Of a DNA stretch of 64,000 bases, positions 1 through 8,235 are shown piece after piece (positions within the stretch are counted from its first letter, which is position 1; each line of letters opens with the position of its first letter). Both the position numbers and the translations under genes were made by a program. The notes under the pieces were generated by a model. The model was not told where the DNA came from. It was given only the letters and a program-made list of their open reading frames with translations, and did no database searches. Source of the stretch: Ruminococcus bromii (GTDB lineage: Bacteria > Bacillota > Clostridia > Oscillospirales > Acutalibacteraceae); assembly GCF_002834225.1 (NCBI RefSeq), contig NZ_NNSR01000073.1, forward strand, positions 124,001-188,000, written 5' to 3'.

Positions 1-1257
1 ATAATCTATGTAAAAATCAGGGTAACTTTTGTTGATTGAAAGCGCATAGCTTGACTCAATTTCACCGTTGAGTCTTACTGCGCAGACACCTGCCGACATT
101 ACAATTCTGTGGTCATTAAAGCCCTCACAGAATCCGCCCTTGAGGGTGTCAATTCCCTCTATGACAAGTCCGTCAGGCAACTCAGTCACCTTACCGCCGA
201 GATCGTTTATCAGCTTAGCGGTTGCCGTAAGACGGTCACATTCCTTTATGCGAAGTCTTTCGGCATTGTAAATTCTGGTTGTTCCCTTTGCAAATGCGGC
301 ACAAACCGCCAGCACGGGTACAAGGTCGGGAATCTGTGAAGCATCAATATCAATTGCGTTAAGCTCTGCCTTTTCAACGGTTACGGATGTATCCGTCTGC
401 GTTACCTTTGCACCAAACCGTGCAAGCAACTCGGCAATCTTCCTGTCACCCTGTGCAGAATTTCTGTTGACGCCGTTCACAGTCACCTTTCCGCCGAGTG
501 CGCCTGCAACCATAAAGAAAGCCGCCTGCGACCAGTCGCCGTCTGTTGTGTAATCATGCGGAATGTATGACTGACCGCCCTTGATGTGCCAGCCGTTGTC
601 GGTTGTTTCAATTTCAACACCAAATTGTGACATAGTGTGAATTGTCATATTTATGTAGCCGACACTCTCAATCGGAGATGTCAGCACAATGTCGCTGTCG
701 CCCTCAACAAGCGGAAGAGCAAGCAGAAGTCCCGTAATGAACTGCGAACTTACATTACCGGGAATTTCAAAGGTTCCGCTTTCAAGCCGACCGCTGATTT
801 TGAGCGGCAGACCGCCATCGGTTTCACACTTTACTCCTGCTTTTGGCAGAGCCTCCGTGAAAATTCCGATAGGTCTTTCGGGAAGCTTTCCGTGACCGAC
901 AAATGTGGCATTTATACCGCCGGCTGCGGCTACGGGTATGAAAAATCGCAAAGCACTGCCGCTTTCGCCGCAGTCGAGCGTTACATTATCTGTTTTAAAA
1001 ATATTTGTACCGTCAACAGTCAGCATATTGTCCTTTATTGAGGCGGTGCATCCCATATCCTCAATCACGCCGATTGTCGCCTTAATGTCATTTGAGAGAG
1101 CAACGGGTGCAATTGTGCATTTGCCCCTTGTGAGGGCGGCGCAGATGATTGCACGGTGGACATCGCTCTTTGACGGGGGAATGTTCACCTCGCCGTTTGG
1201 TACAAACGGAAGATACCGTACATACGGCTTACTGCTTTTGTCGGTTGACAAAGCCAT
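1..1257 (-). CDS. aroA: 3-phosphoshikimate 1-carboxyvinyltransferase (EPSP synthase), 3' end cut by window
   Basis: Sixth step of the shikimate pathway: joins phosphoenolpyruvate to shikimate-3-phosphate. Reading the minus strand from 1257 gives 419 open codons running off the window at base 1; the family is about 425-430 residues, so only a few C-terminal residues are missing. The N-terminus carries the substrate-binding PPSKSDVHRA motif, followed by DCGESGSALRFF near residue 95 and, late in the protein, RIKECDRL and NDHRIVM, all hallmark EPSP synthase segments. An in-frame ATG at 1275 would add six residues but has no ribosome site; the ATG at 1257 is preferred. It begins 36 bases after the aroB stop and is last in the visible aro operon. 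Confidence 0.95.
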   Translation of the reverse strand, partial: MALSTDKSSKPYVRYLPFVPNGEVNIPPSKSDVHRAIICAALTRGKCTIAPVALSNDIKATIGVIEDMGCTASIKDNMLTVDGTNIFKTDNVTLDCGESGSALRFFIPVAAAGGINATFVGHGKLPERPIGIFTEALPKAGVKCETDGGLPLKISGRLESGTFEIPGNVSSQFITGLLLALPLVEGDSDIVLTSPIESVGYINMTIHTMSQFGVEIETTDNGWHIKGGQSYIPHDYTTDGDWSQAAFFMVAGALGGKVTVNGVNRNSAQGDRKIAELLARFGAKVTQTDTSVTVEKAELNAIDIDASQIPDLVPVLAVCAAFAKGTTRIYNAERLRIKECDRLTATAKLINDLGGKVTELPDGLVIEGIDTLKGGFCEGFNDHRIVMSAGVCAVRLNGEIESSYALSINKSYPDFYIDY

Positions 1258-1293
1258 ACTTCCACAGCCTTTCATTAAAATATGTTTACCGTG

Positions 1294-2343
1294 TTACGGT
1301 GTGATGAAGTCGAGCAAATCGGAAATTGCAACTTTCTTGGTAAAGCTTCTGCCGATTTTCTCAAGCAAAACAACATTGATTGACGAACCCGAAGTTTTCT
1401 TGTCTGTCTGAGCCGCCTCGGCAATTTTTTCAAGGCTTGCGTCATCGGTAGTCGGCAAGCCGTAGGTTGCACAAACTTCTTCAATCTTGTATGCAGTTCC
1501 TGCCTCGGTAAGTCCGTGCTTTTCGCTTGCCTTTGTCATCATCACCATACCGACGGCAACTGCCATACCGTGTGTGATGCCTGTGTAGTTGTAGATTTTT
1601 TCGATTGCGTGACCGAGTGTGTGACCGAAGTTGAGAAGCATTCTTTCCCCTGCTTCCTTTTCGTCACGGTTTACCACATCACGCTTAATTTTTACACAGG
1701 TTTCGATTACATCGTCAATGTGTTCAAGAGCGTCGCCGTTTGCAAGCATTTCAAAAAATCCGCTGTCCTTGATGCAGCCGTACTTGATAACCTCAGCCAT
1801 ACCGTCTGTGATGAACTGGTCGGGAAGAGTTGAAAGAGTGTCGGGATCAATCAAAACAGCCTTTGGCTGATAGAATGCACCGACAAGGTTCTTGCCCTGT
1901 GCAATGTCAACGCCTGTTTTTCCTCCTACGGATGAGTCAACCTGTGCAAGCAGAGATGTCGGAATCTGAACAAAGTCGATTCCTCTCAGATATGTTGCGG
2001 CGGCAAAGCCTGCCATATCGCCCGTAACACCGCCGCCGAGTGCAACGATAAGGTCTTTTCTTGTCATCTTAAAATCTGCAAGTGTGTCATAGATATCTGC
2101 GATTGTGTTAAGATTCTTTGACTGCTCGCCTGCCTGAAAAACATGCGCGGTAGTCTGATAACCCTGCTGTGAAAGAGAGTTGAGAACTCTCCATTTGTAC
2201 AGCGGAGCAACATTTGTATCTGTTACAATAGTGATTTTTTCTGCGTTTGAAAGCTTTTTGATAATCTCGCCGCAATTGTCAAGAATACCTCTTTCAATCA
2301 TAATGTCATAGGGACTTCCTGTGGAAACATGAATAGTTTTCAT
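1294..2343 (-). CDS. aroB: 3-dehydroquinate synthase
   Basis: Cyclises DAHP to 3-dehydroquinate, the second shikimate step, using NAD and a divalent metal. The 349-residue product has the family's GGGVTGDMAGFAA NAD-binding loop near residue 103 and the following TSLLAQVDSSVGGKTG segment. The metal-binding His residues are visible in the LNFGHTLGHAIE motif near residue 240. The length is normal. The ATG start is preceded by a purine-rich AAGGAGAA site. It lies between tyrA (18-base gap) and aroA in one minus-strand transcription unit. Confidence 0.97.
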   Translation of the reverse strand: MKTIHVSTGSPYDIMIERGILDNCGEIIKKLSNAEKITIVTDTNVAPLYKWRVLNSLSQQGYQTTAHVFQAGEQSKNLNTIADIYDTLADFKMTRKDLIVALGGGVTGDMAGFAAATYLRGIDFVQIPTSLLAQVDSSVGGKTGVDIAQGKNLVGAFYQPKAVLIDPDTLSTLPDQFITDGMAEVIKYGCIKDSGFFEMLANGDALEHIDDVIETCVKIKRDVVNRDEKEAGERMLLNFGHTLGHAIEKIYNYTGITHGMAVAVGMVMMTKASEKHGLTEAGTAYKIEEVCATYGLPTTDDASLEKIAEAAQTDKKTSGSSINVVLLEKIGRSFTKKVAISDLLDFITP

Positions 2344-2361
2344 AAAAGTTCTCCTTCCTCT

Positions 2362-3192
2362 TTATTCTCCGAGTGCCTGTTTAACCTCTCTGCCCTTTTC
2401 AAGAAGAGCCTTGAGAGCGTCGGTATCTTCGGCTTTTATCGCATCTTTGATTTTTGTAATGTTCTCTATAAGTATATCAAGCTCGGAAATGAGCGGATCC
2501 TTGTTTTCAAGGAAAAGCTCACTCCAGAGCGTTGAATTTATGTTTGCAACTCTCGAAACATCTCGGTAGCTTCCTGCCGAAAAGCCTTTGTGGTTCGGAC
2601 AGCACGGACTTAAAACATATGAACACGCAAGCACATGCGGAAGCTGTGATGTGAAGGCAATCATTCTGTCGTGTTCTTCGGGAGTTGTGATTTTTACTGT
2701 GCCAAAGCCGATTGATTTTGCAAAGTCGGACAGCATATTTACAACGCTGTCACCGGCATTGCACGGAACGATAATGTAGCTTGCGTTTTTGTAAAGGTCG
2801 GCGTCCGAAACATCAAAACCGTTTGTTTCCTTGCCTGCCATCGGATGACTGCCGGCAAAAACAAAGCCGAATTTTTCGGAAAGCTCTGTCATCTGCGGAC
2901 AAATTGCCCTCTTGATACCTGAAACATCGGTTACAACCGCACCTTTTTTTATGTATTCGCCGTACCTTGAAACATAGTCAACAACCGCCTGCGGATACAT
3001 TGAAAGGATAATTAGGTCTGCGTTTTCAAGGCTTTCATGTGTGCCGATTTCATCAATCGCACCTTCTTTTAAAGCCTTTTCGGCAGTAGATTTTGTTCTG
3101 TTGATACCGATTACACGGTGGTCGGTGTACTTTTTTATCGCCTTGCAAAAACTGCCGCCGATAATTCCGAGTCCTACAACTGCAATATTCAC
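2362..3192 (-). CDS. tyrA: prephenate dehydrogenase
   Basis: Oxidative decarboxylation of prephenate to 4-hydroxyphenylpyruvate on the tyrosine branch. The 276-residue protein opens with a Rossmann NAD-binding motif GLGIIGGS at residues 7-14. It has the GSHPMAGKE substrate motif near residue 114 and a C-terminal helical dimerisation region. No ACT regulatory domain follows, so tyrosine feedback through such a domain is not expected. The start is GTG (base 3192) behind a GGAGG site. Its place between aroF and aroB fits one aromatic amino-acid operon. Confidence 0.95.
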   Translation of the reverse strand: MNIAVVGLGIIGGSFCKAIKKYTDHRVIGINRTKSTAEKALKEGAIDEIGTHESLENADLIILSMYPQAVVDYVSRYGEYIKKGAVVTDVSGIKRAICPQMTELSEKFGFVFAGSHPMAGKETNGFDVSDADLYKNASYIIVPCNAGDSVVNMLSDFAKSIGFGTVKITTPEEHDRMIAFTSQLPHVLACSYVLSPCCPNHKGFSAGSYRDVSRVANINSTLWSELFLENKDPLISELDILIENITKIKDAIKAEDTDALKALLEKGREVKQALGE

Positions 3193-3280
3193 TGCATTAG
3201 CCTCCGTTTGTGTATTCTTTAGTAAAGTTAATTAAAGTCCAAATCGGTACGGCTGAAAAACCGTACCGAAAGTAAAAATC

Positions 3281-4297
3281 TTAATTTAATTTGTCAACAG
3301 CCTTTTTTAAGCCGAAAACCTTCTTTGCAACTCCGTCAAACTGCTTTGGAGTAAGTGACTGCGCACCGTCCGAAAGTGCGTGCGGCGGATCGTTGTGGAC
3401 CTCTATGATAAGACCGTCTGCACCTGCGGCAACTGCTGCCATTGCAAGCGGTTCAACAAGCCATGACTTGCCCGATGCATGGCTCGGATCAACAATAACA
3501 GGAAGGTGAGAAAGCTTTTTGATAATCGGGATAGCCGAAATATCAAGAGTGTTTCTTGTAAAGGTTTCGTATGTGCGGATACCTCTTTCGCAGAGCATAA
3601 CCTTATCGTTACCGCCTGCCATAATATATTCGGCACTCATGAGCCATTCTTCAATTGTTGCGGAAAGACCTCTCTTGAGAAGGATAGGCTTGTCAATTTT
3701 GCCGAGCTCCTTGAGAAGCTCAAAGTTCTGCATATTTCTTGCACCAACCTGAATAATATCCACATTCTCGAACATATCAATGTGTGATGCTCTCATAATT
3801 TCTGTTACAATCGGCAGACCTGTTTCTCTTCTTGCTGTTTTAAGAAGGTCAAGTCCTTCTGCCTTGAGTCCCTGGAAAGCGTATGGTGAAGTACGGGGCT
3901 TGAATGCGCCGCCTCTGAGAAGTGTTGCGCCCGATGCTTTAACATCCTTTGCAATCTGAACAATCTGCTCCTCGCTTTCAACAGAGCAGGGACCTGCCAT
4001 AATGTGCAGACTGCCGTCACCGATTGTTACATTGTCATTGATTTTAATGACTGTATTGTCTGGGTGGAACTTTCTGTTAGCCTTTTTGTACGGCTCCTGA
4101 ACTCTCTTTACATTTTCAACAATGTCCTGAGCGTCAATATACTCAATGTCAATCTTTGTTGTATCGCCGATAAGACCGAGTACGGTTGACTGAACACCGT
4201 CCCACTTATTAACCTTTACATCATAGCTCTCTTTGAGCATATTTGTGAATTTTGTAATCTGCTCCTCTGTTGCAGACGGTTTTAATACTATAATCAT
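3281..4297 (-). CDS. aroF: 3-deoxy-7-phosphoheptulonate synthase, type I-beta with N-terminal regulatory domain
   Basis: First committed shikimate step: condenses PEP with erythrose-4-phosphate. The 338 residues consist of an approximately 75-residue ferredoxin-like/ACT-type N-terminal domain (the module used for feedback control in Thermotoga-type enzymes) followed by a KDPG-aldolase-like barrel. Barrel motifs visible include [34 protein letters not shown] and VDPSHASGK. An N-terminal regulatory domain suggests feedback by Tyr or Phe; this is family knowledge, not seen directly. A separate promoter and leader stem-loop lie just upstream. The symbol could equally be aroG in other schemes. Confidence 0.95.
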   Translation of the reverse strand: MIIVLKPSATEEQITKFTNMLKESYDVKVNKWDGVQSTVLGLIGDTTKIDIEYIDAQDIVENVKRVQEPYKKANRKFHPDNTVIKINDNVTIGDGSLHIMAGPCSVESEEQIVQIAKDVKASGATLLRGGAFKPRTSPYAFQGLKAEGLDLLKTARRETGLPIVTEIMRASHIDMFENVDIIQVGARNMQNFELLKELGKIDKPILLKRGLSATIEEWLMSAEYIMAGGNDKVMLCERGIRTYETFTRNTLDISAIPIIKKLSHLPVIVDPSHASGKSWLVEPLAMAAVAAGADGLIIEVHNDPPHALSDGAQSLTPKQFDGVAKKVFGLKKAVDKLN

Positions 4298-4324
4298 TGC
4301 TTTAATTTCCTTTCAATTCACTTT

Positions 4325-4349
4325 TGACGAAACGAATCGAAGTTCGTCA
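4325..4349 (-). promoter_or_regulatory. leader stem-loop upstream of aroF
   Basis: TGACGAA and TTCGTCA form a perfect 7-bp stem with an 11-nt loop. It lies about 28-52 bases before the aroF start, between the putative promoter and the ribosome site. No T-tract follows on the minus strand, so it does not look like a plain terminator. It may stabilise or regulate the mRNA. Confidence 0.4.
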
Positions 4350-4362
4350 TATTTCTTTAGTC

Positions 4363-4391
4363 ATTTTAGCACTTTAAAGCGTGATAGTCAA
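4363..4391 (-). promoter_or_regulatory. putative internal sigma-A promoter for aroF-tyrA-aroB-aroA
   Basis: On the minus strand TTGACT (4391-4386) and TAAAAT (4368-4363) are separated by 17 bases in the 110-base gap between aroK and aroF. This would let the DAHP synthase part of the operon be driven independently of aroE-aroK. Confidence 0.55.
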
Positions 4392-4407
4392 TAGAATAAA
4401 TGCAGAA

Positions 4408-4944
4408 TCAAGCGTTTTTATGCGGTTTTTCAGCCACATCTGTACCGTTTACTGCGTCGATTATTGCAAAAGCGGTTTTTAACGGTGTGTTTTGACCCTT
4501 TATCACAATATCAGCAGCGGCATGATATATTGGATATCTGTTGTTATACAGGTCTTTCATAACCCTGTCCCTGTCGGGACGCTGAAGAAGTGGTCTTGTC
4601 GTGTCATTTTTAAGACGGTTCTTGATGATTCCGAGCGGAACATCAAGAAAAACAATTTTATCCTTGCCCTTGAAGGCCTCAACATTTCTCTTGAATGTAA
4701 ATGCACCGCCGCCCGATGCAATTACAAGACCTTCAAGCTCCGCAAGCTCAACACAGGCGTCATGTTCCATATCACGAAACTTTTCTTCGCCGTATTTTTC
4801 AAATATTTCGGAAACGGTCATTCCTGCCTTTTGTTCAATGTATGAGTCCATATCGAGAAATTTTCTTCCCGATTTTCTTGCAATGTTTTTGCCTACGGTT
4901 GACTTTCCGCAACCCATAAATCCGCATAAAACTATGTTGTTCAC
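4408..4944 (-). CDS. aroK: shikimate kinase
   Basis: Phosphorylates shikimate at O3 with ATP. The 178-residue protein has the Walker A loop GFMGCGKSTVGK at residues 8-19 and the shikimate-binding Asp/Arg context in LDMDSYIE near residue 30. It also has the GGGAF motif around residue 77, the lid region TTRPLLQRPDRDR near 114, and the late RYPIYHAAADI segment. The start is GTG behind CGGAGAA. It sits 18 bases downstream of aroE and is followed by a 110-base gap with a second promoter before aroF. Confidence 0.95.
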   Translation of the reverse strand: MNNIVLCGFMGCGKSTVGKNIARKSGRKFLDMDSYIEQKAGMTVSEIFEKYGEEKFRDMEHDACVELAELEGLVIASGGGAFTFKRNVEAFKGKDKIVFLDVPLGIIKNRLKNDTTRPLLQRPDRDRVMKDLYNNRYPIYHAAADIVIKGQNTPLKTAFAIIDAVNGTDVAEKPHKNA

Positions 4945-4962
4945 TTTAAATTTCTCCGTTCA

Positions 4963-5808
4963 TCAGAAATTTTTTTCAAGCTCTTTTGCAGAATCAATGC
5001 AAAGCTGAGCAATGTCGCCCTTGTTATAAACAGAGCCGTCCCAATGTTCGTGAGAAACAACTGCCTGCCATACGAGCATTGCCATTCCGCTTTCGGCTGT
5101 TGCACCGTTTGCCCTTGCCTTTTTAACAAGCATTGTTTCAAGCGGATTGTAAACAGCGTCAAATACATTTGCACAACGGTTTATTACGCTGTCGCTTACA
5201 GGCTGATTTTCAATCTTAGGATACATTCCTATGGGAGTTGCGTTGATAAGCACATCAATGTCGCCCGAAAGTTCGTCAATAAGGCAGAAGCTTACATCGC
5301 AGCCTGCAACTGTTTTTCTGATTTCATCGCATAAAGCCTCGGCAATTTTCAAATCTTCTTTTCTTACGGCAAAGAGGAGAGGCTGTTTTTTGAGAACGAC
5401 CTCATACGCCATTGTTCTTGCAACACCGCCGCAGCCGATGATTACGATTCTGCCGTTAAGCATAATTCCTGCCGCGTCAAGAGCCTTTAAAAATCCGTCG
5501 GGATCTGTTGTGTAGCCCTTTGAAATGCCGTTTTTATTTGAAACGGTGTTTACACTGCCGTACATCTCGGCCTTTGCGTCAATTTCGTCAAGAAACGGAA
5601 TGACTGCCTGCTTATGTGGAATTGTAATGTTAAATCCGTCAAGCCTTGAAAGGGTATTTTTAAATTCATATTCAAGATTTTCGGGAGCAATGTCAAGCTT
5701 TGTATATTCGGCTTTGACGCCCTGAAGTTCAAAAAGTCTTGTGTGTATAAACGGTGACATTGTGTGACCGATTGGGTGACCGATTACGGCAAATTTCTTG
5801 GTTTCCAT
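4963..5808 (-). CDS. aroE: shikimate dehydrogenase
   Basis: NADPH-dependent reduction of 3-dehydroshikimate. The 281 residues include the shikimate-binding GHPIGHTMSP motif at residues 10-19, the NITIPHKQ motif with the catalytic Lys near residue 66, and GCGGVARTMAY for nucleotide binding near residue 125. Near the C-terminus is AESGMAMLVWQA. Length is typical. The start at 5808 follows a GGAGGT site. It is the promoter-proximal gene of the minus-strand aro operon and diverges from acpP. Confidence 0.96.
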   Translation of the reverse strand: METKKFAVIGHPIGHTMSPFIHTRLFELQGVKAEYTKLDIAPENLEYEFKNTLSRLDGFNITIPHKQAVIPFLDEIDAKAEMYGSVNTVSNKNGISKGYTTDPDGFLKALDAAGIMLNGRIVIIGCGGVARTMAYEVVLKKQPLLFAVRKEDLKIAEALCDEIRKTVAGCDVSFCLIDELSGDIDVLINATPIGMYPKIENQPVSDSVINRCANVFDAVYNPLETMLVKKARANGATAESGMAMLVWQAVVSHEHWDGSVYNKGDIAQLCIDSAKELEKNF

Positions 5809-5868
5809 AATAAAAAATACCTCCGAGGTTCATATTTTTAGCTATGCAGAAATAAACTTAAAAGAAAT

Positions 5869-5897
5869 TATTTATGCAAAAATCAGAAATTTTTCAA
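5869..5897 (-). promoter_or_regulatory. putative promoter of the aroE-led operon
   Basis: Minus-strand TTGAAA (5897-5892) and TAAATA (5874-5869) with 17-base spacing, about 60 bases before the aroE start. The A+T-rich setting makes chance matches possible. Confidence 0.4.
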
Positions 5898-5914
5898 AAA
5901 ATTTCAAATATATA

Positions 5915-5943
5915 TTGACAAAGGGGTAAATAATCAATAATAT
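5915..5943 (+). promoter_or_regulatory. sigma-A promoter of acpP
   Basis: A perfect TTGACA at 5915-5920 is followed after 17 bases by TAATAT at 5938-5943, leaving a leader of roughly 100 bases before the acpP start. The near-consensus form fits a gene for a very abundant protein. Confidence 0.75.
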
Positions 5944-6052
5944 AAGGGAAGTAGAGCAATCCGTTTGCTTTCATACCATTGTAGCATAAACCAAGTGCTT
6001 TTGTCTATAATTTACTTTGGACAATCAATATTTTTACCGGGAGGAATTAGTA

Positions 6053-6280
6053 ATGGTATTAGAAAAAGTTAAGGCAATTCTTGCTGAACAGTTTGATGTT
6101 GAAGAGGATAAGATTACTGCCGATACAGATCTTCAGGAAGATCTCGGCGCAGATTCACTCGATGTTGTTGACCTTCTTATGTCAATCGAAGACGAGTTCG
6201 AGGTTGAAGTTCCCGATGAGGAAATCGAAAACATCAAGACTGTAGGCTCACTCGTTTCTTACATTGAGGCTCATTCATAA
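6053..6280 (+). CDS. acpP: acyl carrier protein
   Basis: Carries growing fatty acyl chains on a phosphopantetheine arm. The 75-residue acidic protein has the canonical GADSLDVVDLLM motif, whose Ser is the pantetheine attachment site, and the DLGAD and EVPDEE segments typical of ACPs. The start at 6053 is chosen because GGGAGGAATTAGTA immediately precedes it; an upstream in-frame ATG at 6017 would add a 12-residue tail absent from the family. The gene stands alone between its own promoter and a terminator, without adjacent fab genes. Confidence 0.96.
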   Translation: MVLEKVKAILAEQFDVEEDKITADTDLQEDLGADSLDVVDLLMSIEDEFEVEVPDEEIENIKTVGSLVSYIEAHS

Positions 6281-6309
6281 TTAAATCTTTAATTTTTTCG
6301 CATTTTTTG

Positions 6310-6336
6310 AGAGGTCGTTTTGCGGCCTCTTTTTGT
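6310..6336 (+). terminator. intrinsic terminator of acpP
   Basis: Arms AGAGGTCG and CGGCCTCT (one G-U pair) are separated by a 5-base loop and followed by a T-rich tract, 30 bases after the acpP stop. Confidence 0.8.
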
Positions 6337-6349
6337 TTTGCCGAAAAGG

Positions 6350-6377
6350 TTGAAAATTCAGAGATTTAGTGTATAAT
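6350..6377 (+). promoter_or_regulatory. putative promoter of proS
   Basis: TTGAAA at 6350-6355 and a perfect TATAAT at 6372-6377 with 16-base spacing. The transcript would have a leader of about 110 bases. Three copies of ATGTTATGA (6382, 6390 and 6403) lie directly downstream of the -10 box. Confidence 0.6.
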
Positions 6378-6494
6378 GGTAATGTTATGATGTTATGACT
6401 AAATGTTATGACAGTCGTGTATTCGGCATTTTGAAAATGCAAAAAAATATGTTAAAAATAAGTAAAATTAAATTTTTACGGAGGGAATATAAAA

Positions 6495-7934
6495 ATGGCA
6501 AACAACAAAAAAATGGTTGAAGCTATCACAAGCAGAGATGAGGACTTTGCAAAATGGTACACCGACATCGTTAAAAAAGCTGAGCTCGTTGACTATTCGG
6601 GCGTAAAGGGTTGTATGGTTATCCGCCCCTACGGCTACGCTATCTGGGAAAATATTCAGGCTGACCTTGACCGTCGTTTCAAAGAAACAGGTCACGAGAA
6701 TGTTTATATGCCTATGTTTATTCCCGAAAGCCTTTTGCAGAAAGAAAAAGACCATGTTGAGGGCTTTGCTCCCGAATGTGCATGGGTTACGGTAGGCGGT
6801 CAGGAAAAGCTTCAGGAGCGTCTTTGCGTTCGCCCTACATCGGAAACTCTTTTCTGTGAACATTATAAAAAGATTATCAACACATACCGTGACCTTCCGA
6901 AGCTTTACAATCAGTGGTGCAGCGTTGTAAGATGGGAAAAGACAACCCGTCCTTTCCTTCGTACATCGGAATTCCTCTGGCAGGAAGGTCATACAATGCA
7001 TGAAACCGAAGAAGAAGCAAGAGAAGAAACGCTCAGAATGTTACATGTTTATTCTGATTTCTACAAGGAAACTCTTGCTATTCCGGCAGTAATCGGCAGA
7101 AAGACAGAAAAAGAAAAGTTCGCAGGTGCCGAAGAAACCTACACAATCGAGCCGATGATGCACAACGGTGTTGCTCTTCAGGGCGGTACATCACACTACT
7201 TCGGCGACGGCTTTGCAAAGAGCTTTGGCATCACATACACAGGCAAGGACAACAAGCTTCATTATCCTCATCAGACATCATGGGGTGTTTCTACAAGAAT
7301 GATCGGTGCGCTCATTATGGTTCACTCTGATGATGACGGTCTTGTTCTTCCGCCGAAGATTTCTCCTATTCAGGTTGCACTCATTCCTGTTGCACAGCAC
7401 AAAGAGGGTGTTCTTGAAAAGGCAGAGGAGCTTAGAAAGGCACTTGCCGAAAAGTTCAGAGTAAAACTTGATTCTTCAGACCACGCTCCCGGCTGGAAGT
7501 TTGCCGAGTACGAGATGAAGGGCGTGCCTGTAAGAGTTGAAATCGGTCCTAAGGACATTGAAAAGAACCAATGCGTGGTTGTTCGCCGTGATACCCGTGA
7601 AAAGGCATTTGTTTCAATTGACGAGCTTGTACCGTTTGTTGAAAACCTTATGGCAACAATTCACAACGATATGTATGACCGTGCTCTTAAAAACACACAG
7701 GAAAAGACATTCACAGCAACAACATTTGATGAGTTCGTTGACACAGCCAAGAACAAGCCCGGCTTTATCAAGGCTATGTGGTGCGGCGATACAGCCTGTG
7801 AAGAAAAAATCAAAGAAGTTACAGGCGGCGTAAAGAGTAGATGTATCCCCTTCAACGAGGAGCATCTCTCGGATGTTTGCGTATGCTGCGGAAAGCCTGC
7901 AAAGCATATGGTATTCTGGGGTAAGCAGTATTAA
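6495..7934 (+). CDS. proS: prolyl-tRNA synthetase (short, archaeal/eukaryote-like type)
   Basis: Charges tRNA-Pro. The 479-residue enzyme is the ProS type lacking the large bacterial editing insertion. Class II motifs are visible: motif 2 in [22 protein letters not shown] near residue 150 and motif 3 around the [12 protein letters not shown] segment near 265. An anticodon-binding domain follows, then a C-terminal Cys-containing zinc region (CGDTACEE, then CVCCGKP) ending in the characteristic terminal Tyr (WGKQY). A GGAGGGAAT site precedes the ATG. No T-box leader is seen. Confidence 0.96.
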   Translation: MANNKKMVEAITSRDEDFAKWYTDIVKKAELVDYSGVKGCMVIRPYGYAIWENIQADLDRRFKETGHENVYMPMFIPESLLQKEKDHVEGFAPECAWVTVGGQEKLQERLCVRPTSETLFCEHYKKIINTYRDLPKLYNQWCSVVRWEKTTRPFLRTSEFLWQEGHTMHETEEEAREETLRMLHVYSDFYKETLAIPAVIGRKTEKEKFAGAEETYTIEPMMHNGVALQGGTSHYFGDGFAKSFGITYTGKDNKLHYPHQTSWGVSTRMIGALIMVHSDDDGLVLPPKISPIQVALIPVAQHKEGVLEKAEELRKALAEKFRVKLDSSDHAPGWKFAEYEMKGVPVRVEIGPKDIEKNQCVVVRRDTREKAFVSIDELVPFVENLMATIHNDMYDRALKNTQEKTFTATTFDEFVDTAKNKPGFIKAMWCGDTACEEKIKEVTGGVKSRCIPFNEEHLSDVCVCCGKPAKHMVFWGKQY

Positions 7935-7974
7935 TTTGTAAATTAAGTCAATAATATTTTCAGAGGCAACAGGA

Positions 7975-8163
7975 ATGCAGTCGGTTGATTTGAAAAAGCG
8001 TAGGCGTGCAGTAAAAATTGCAAATGCCGTAAACAGTATCGAGGATGTTCCTGCCTCTGAAAGTTCAAAATTGTTGTCAGACCGTTGGTCAAACGGTGAA
8101 ATAACAACCGAACAGATGAAGACAGAGTTGCTTGTAAAATATAAGACATCAATAGTACAATGA
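7975..8163 (+). CDS. VbhA-type antitoxin-like small protein, orphan
   Basis: A 62-residue basic protein, 40 bases after proS, with GAGG 8 bases before its ATG. Its layout resembles small Fic-inhibiting antitoxins of the VbhA family: a basic N-terminal helix (LKKRRRAVKIANAV), a turn (SIEDVPAS), then a second helical unit with NGEITTEQMKTELL. The canonical inhibitory motif (S/T)xxxE(G/N) is not matched exactly: the Glu is followed by Asp and the Ser is displaced. No Fic-domain toxin gene is next to it. It could be a solitary antitoxin, a regulator, or a housekeeping protein of unknown role; family assignment is from pattern recognition. Confidence 0.55.
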   Translation: MQSVDLKKRRRAVKIANAVNSIEDVPASESSKLLSDRWSNGEITTEQMKTELLVKYKTSIVQ

Positions 8164-8235
8164 CAGGTTCGGGACACTAAGGTATGATATAAGCCTTACT
8201 GTCTGCTCGTAAGAAAAAATAAAGGTGGTGAGAAA

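Noticed and set aside
5809-5914. T-box or other leader riboswitch for the aro operon
   Set aside because: Only about 100 A+T-rich bases separate aroE from the divergent acpP promoter, with no structured core.
6280-6494. T-box riboswitch in front of proS
   Set aside because: The hallmark T-box antiterminator sequence (AGGGTGGNACCGCG) is absent and the leader after the -10 box is only about 110 bases with no terminator.
8164-8235. SAM riboswitch for metAA
   Set aside because: The gap is only 72 bases, without the conserved S-box core or a terminator.
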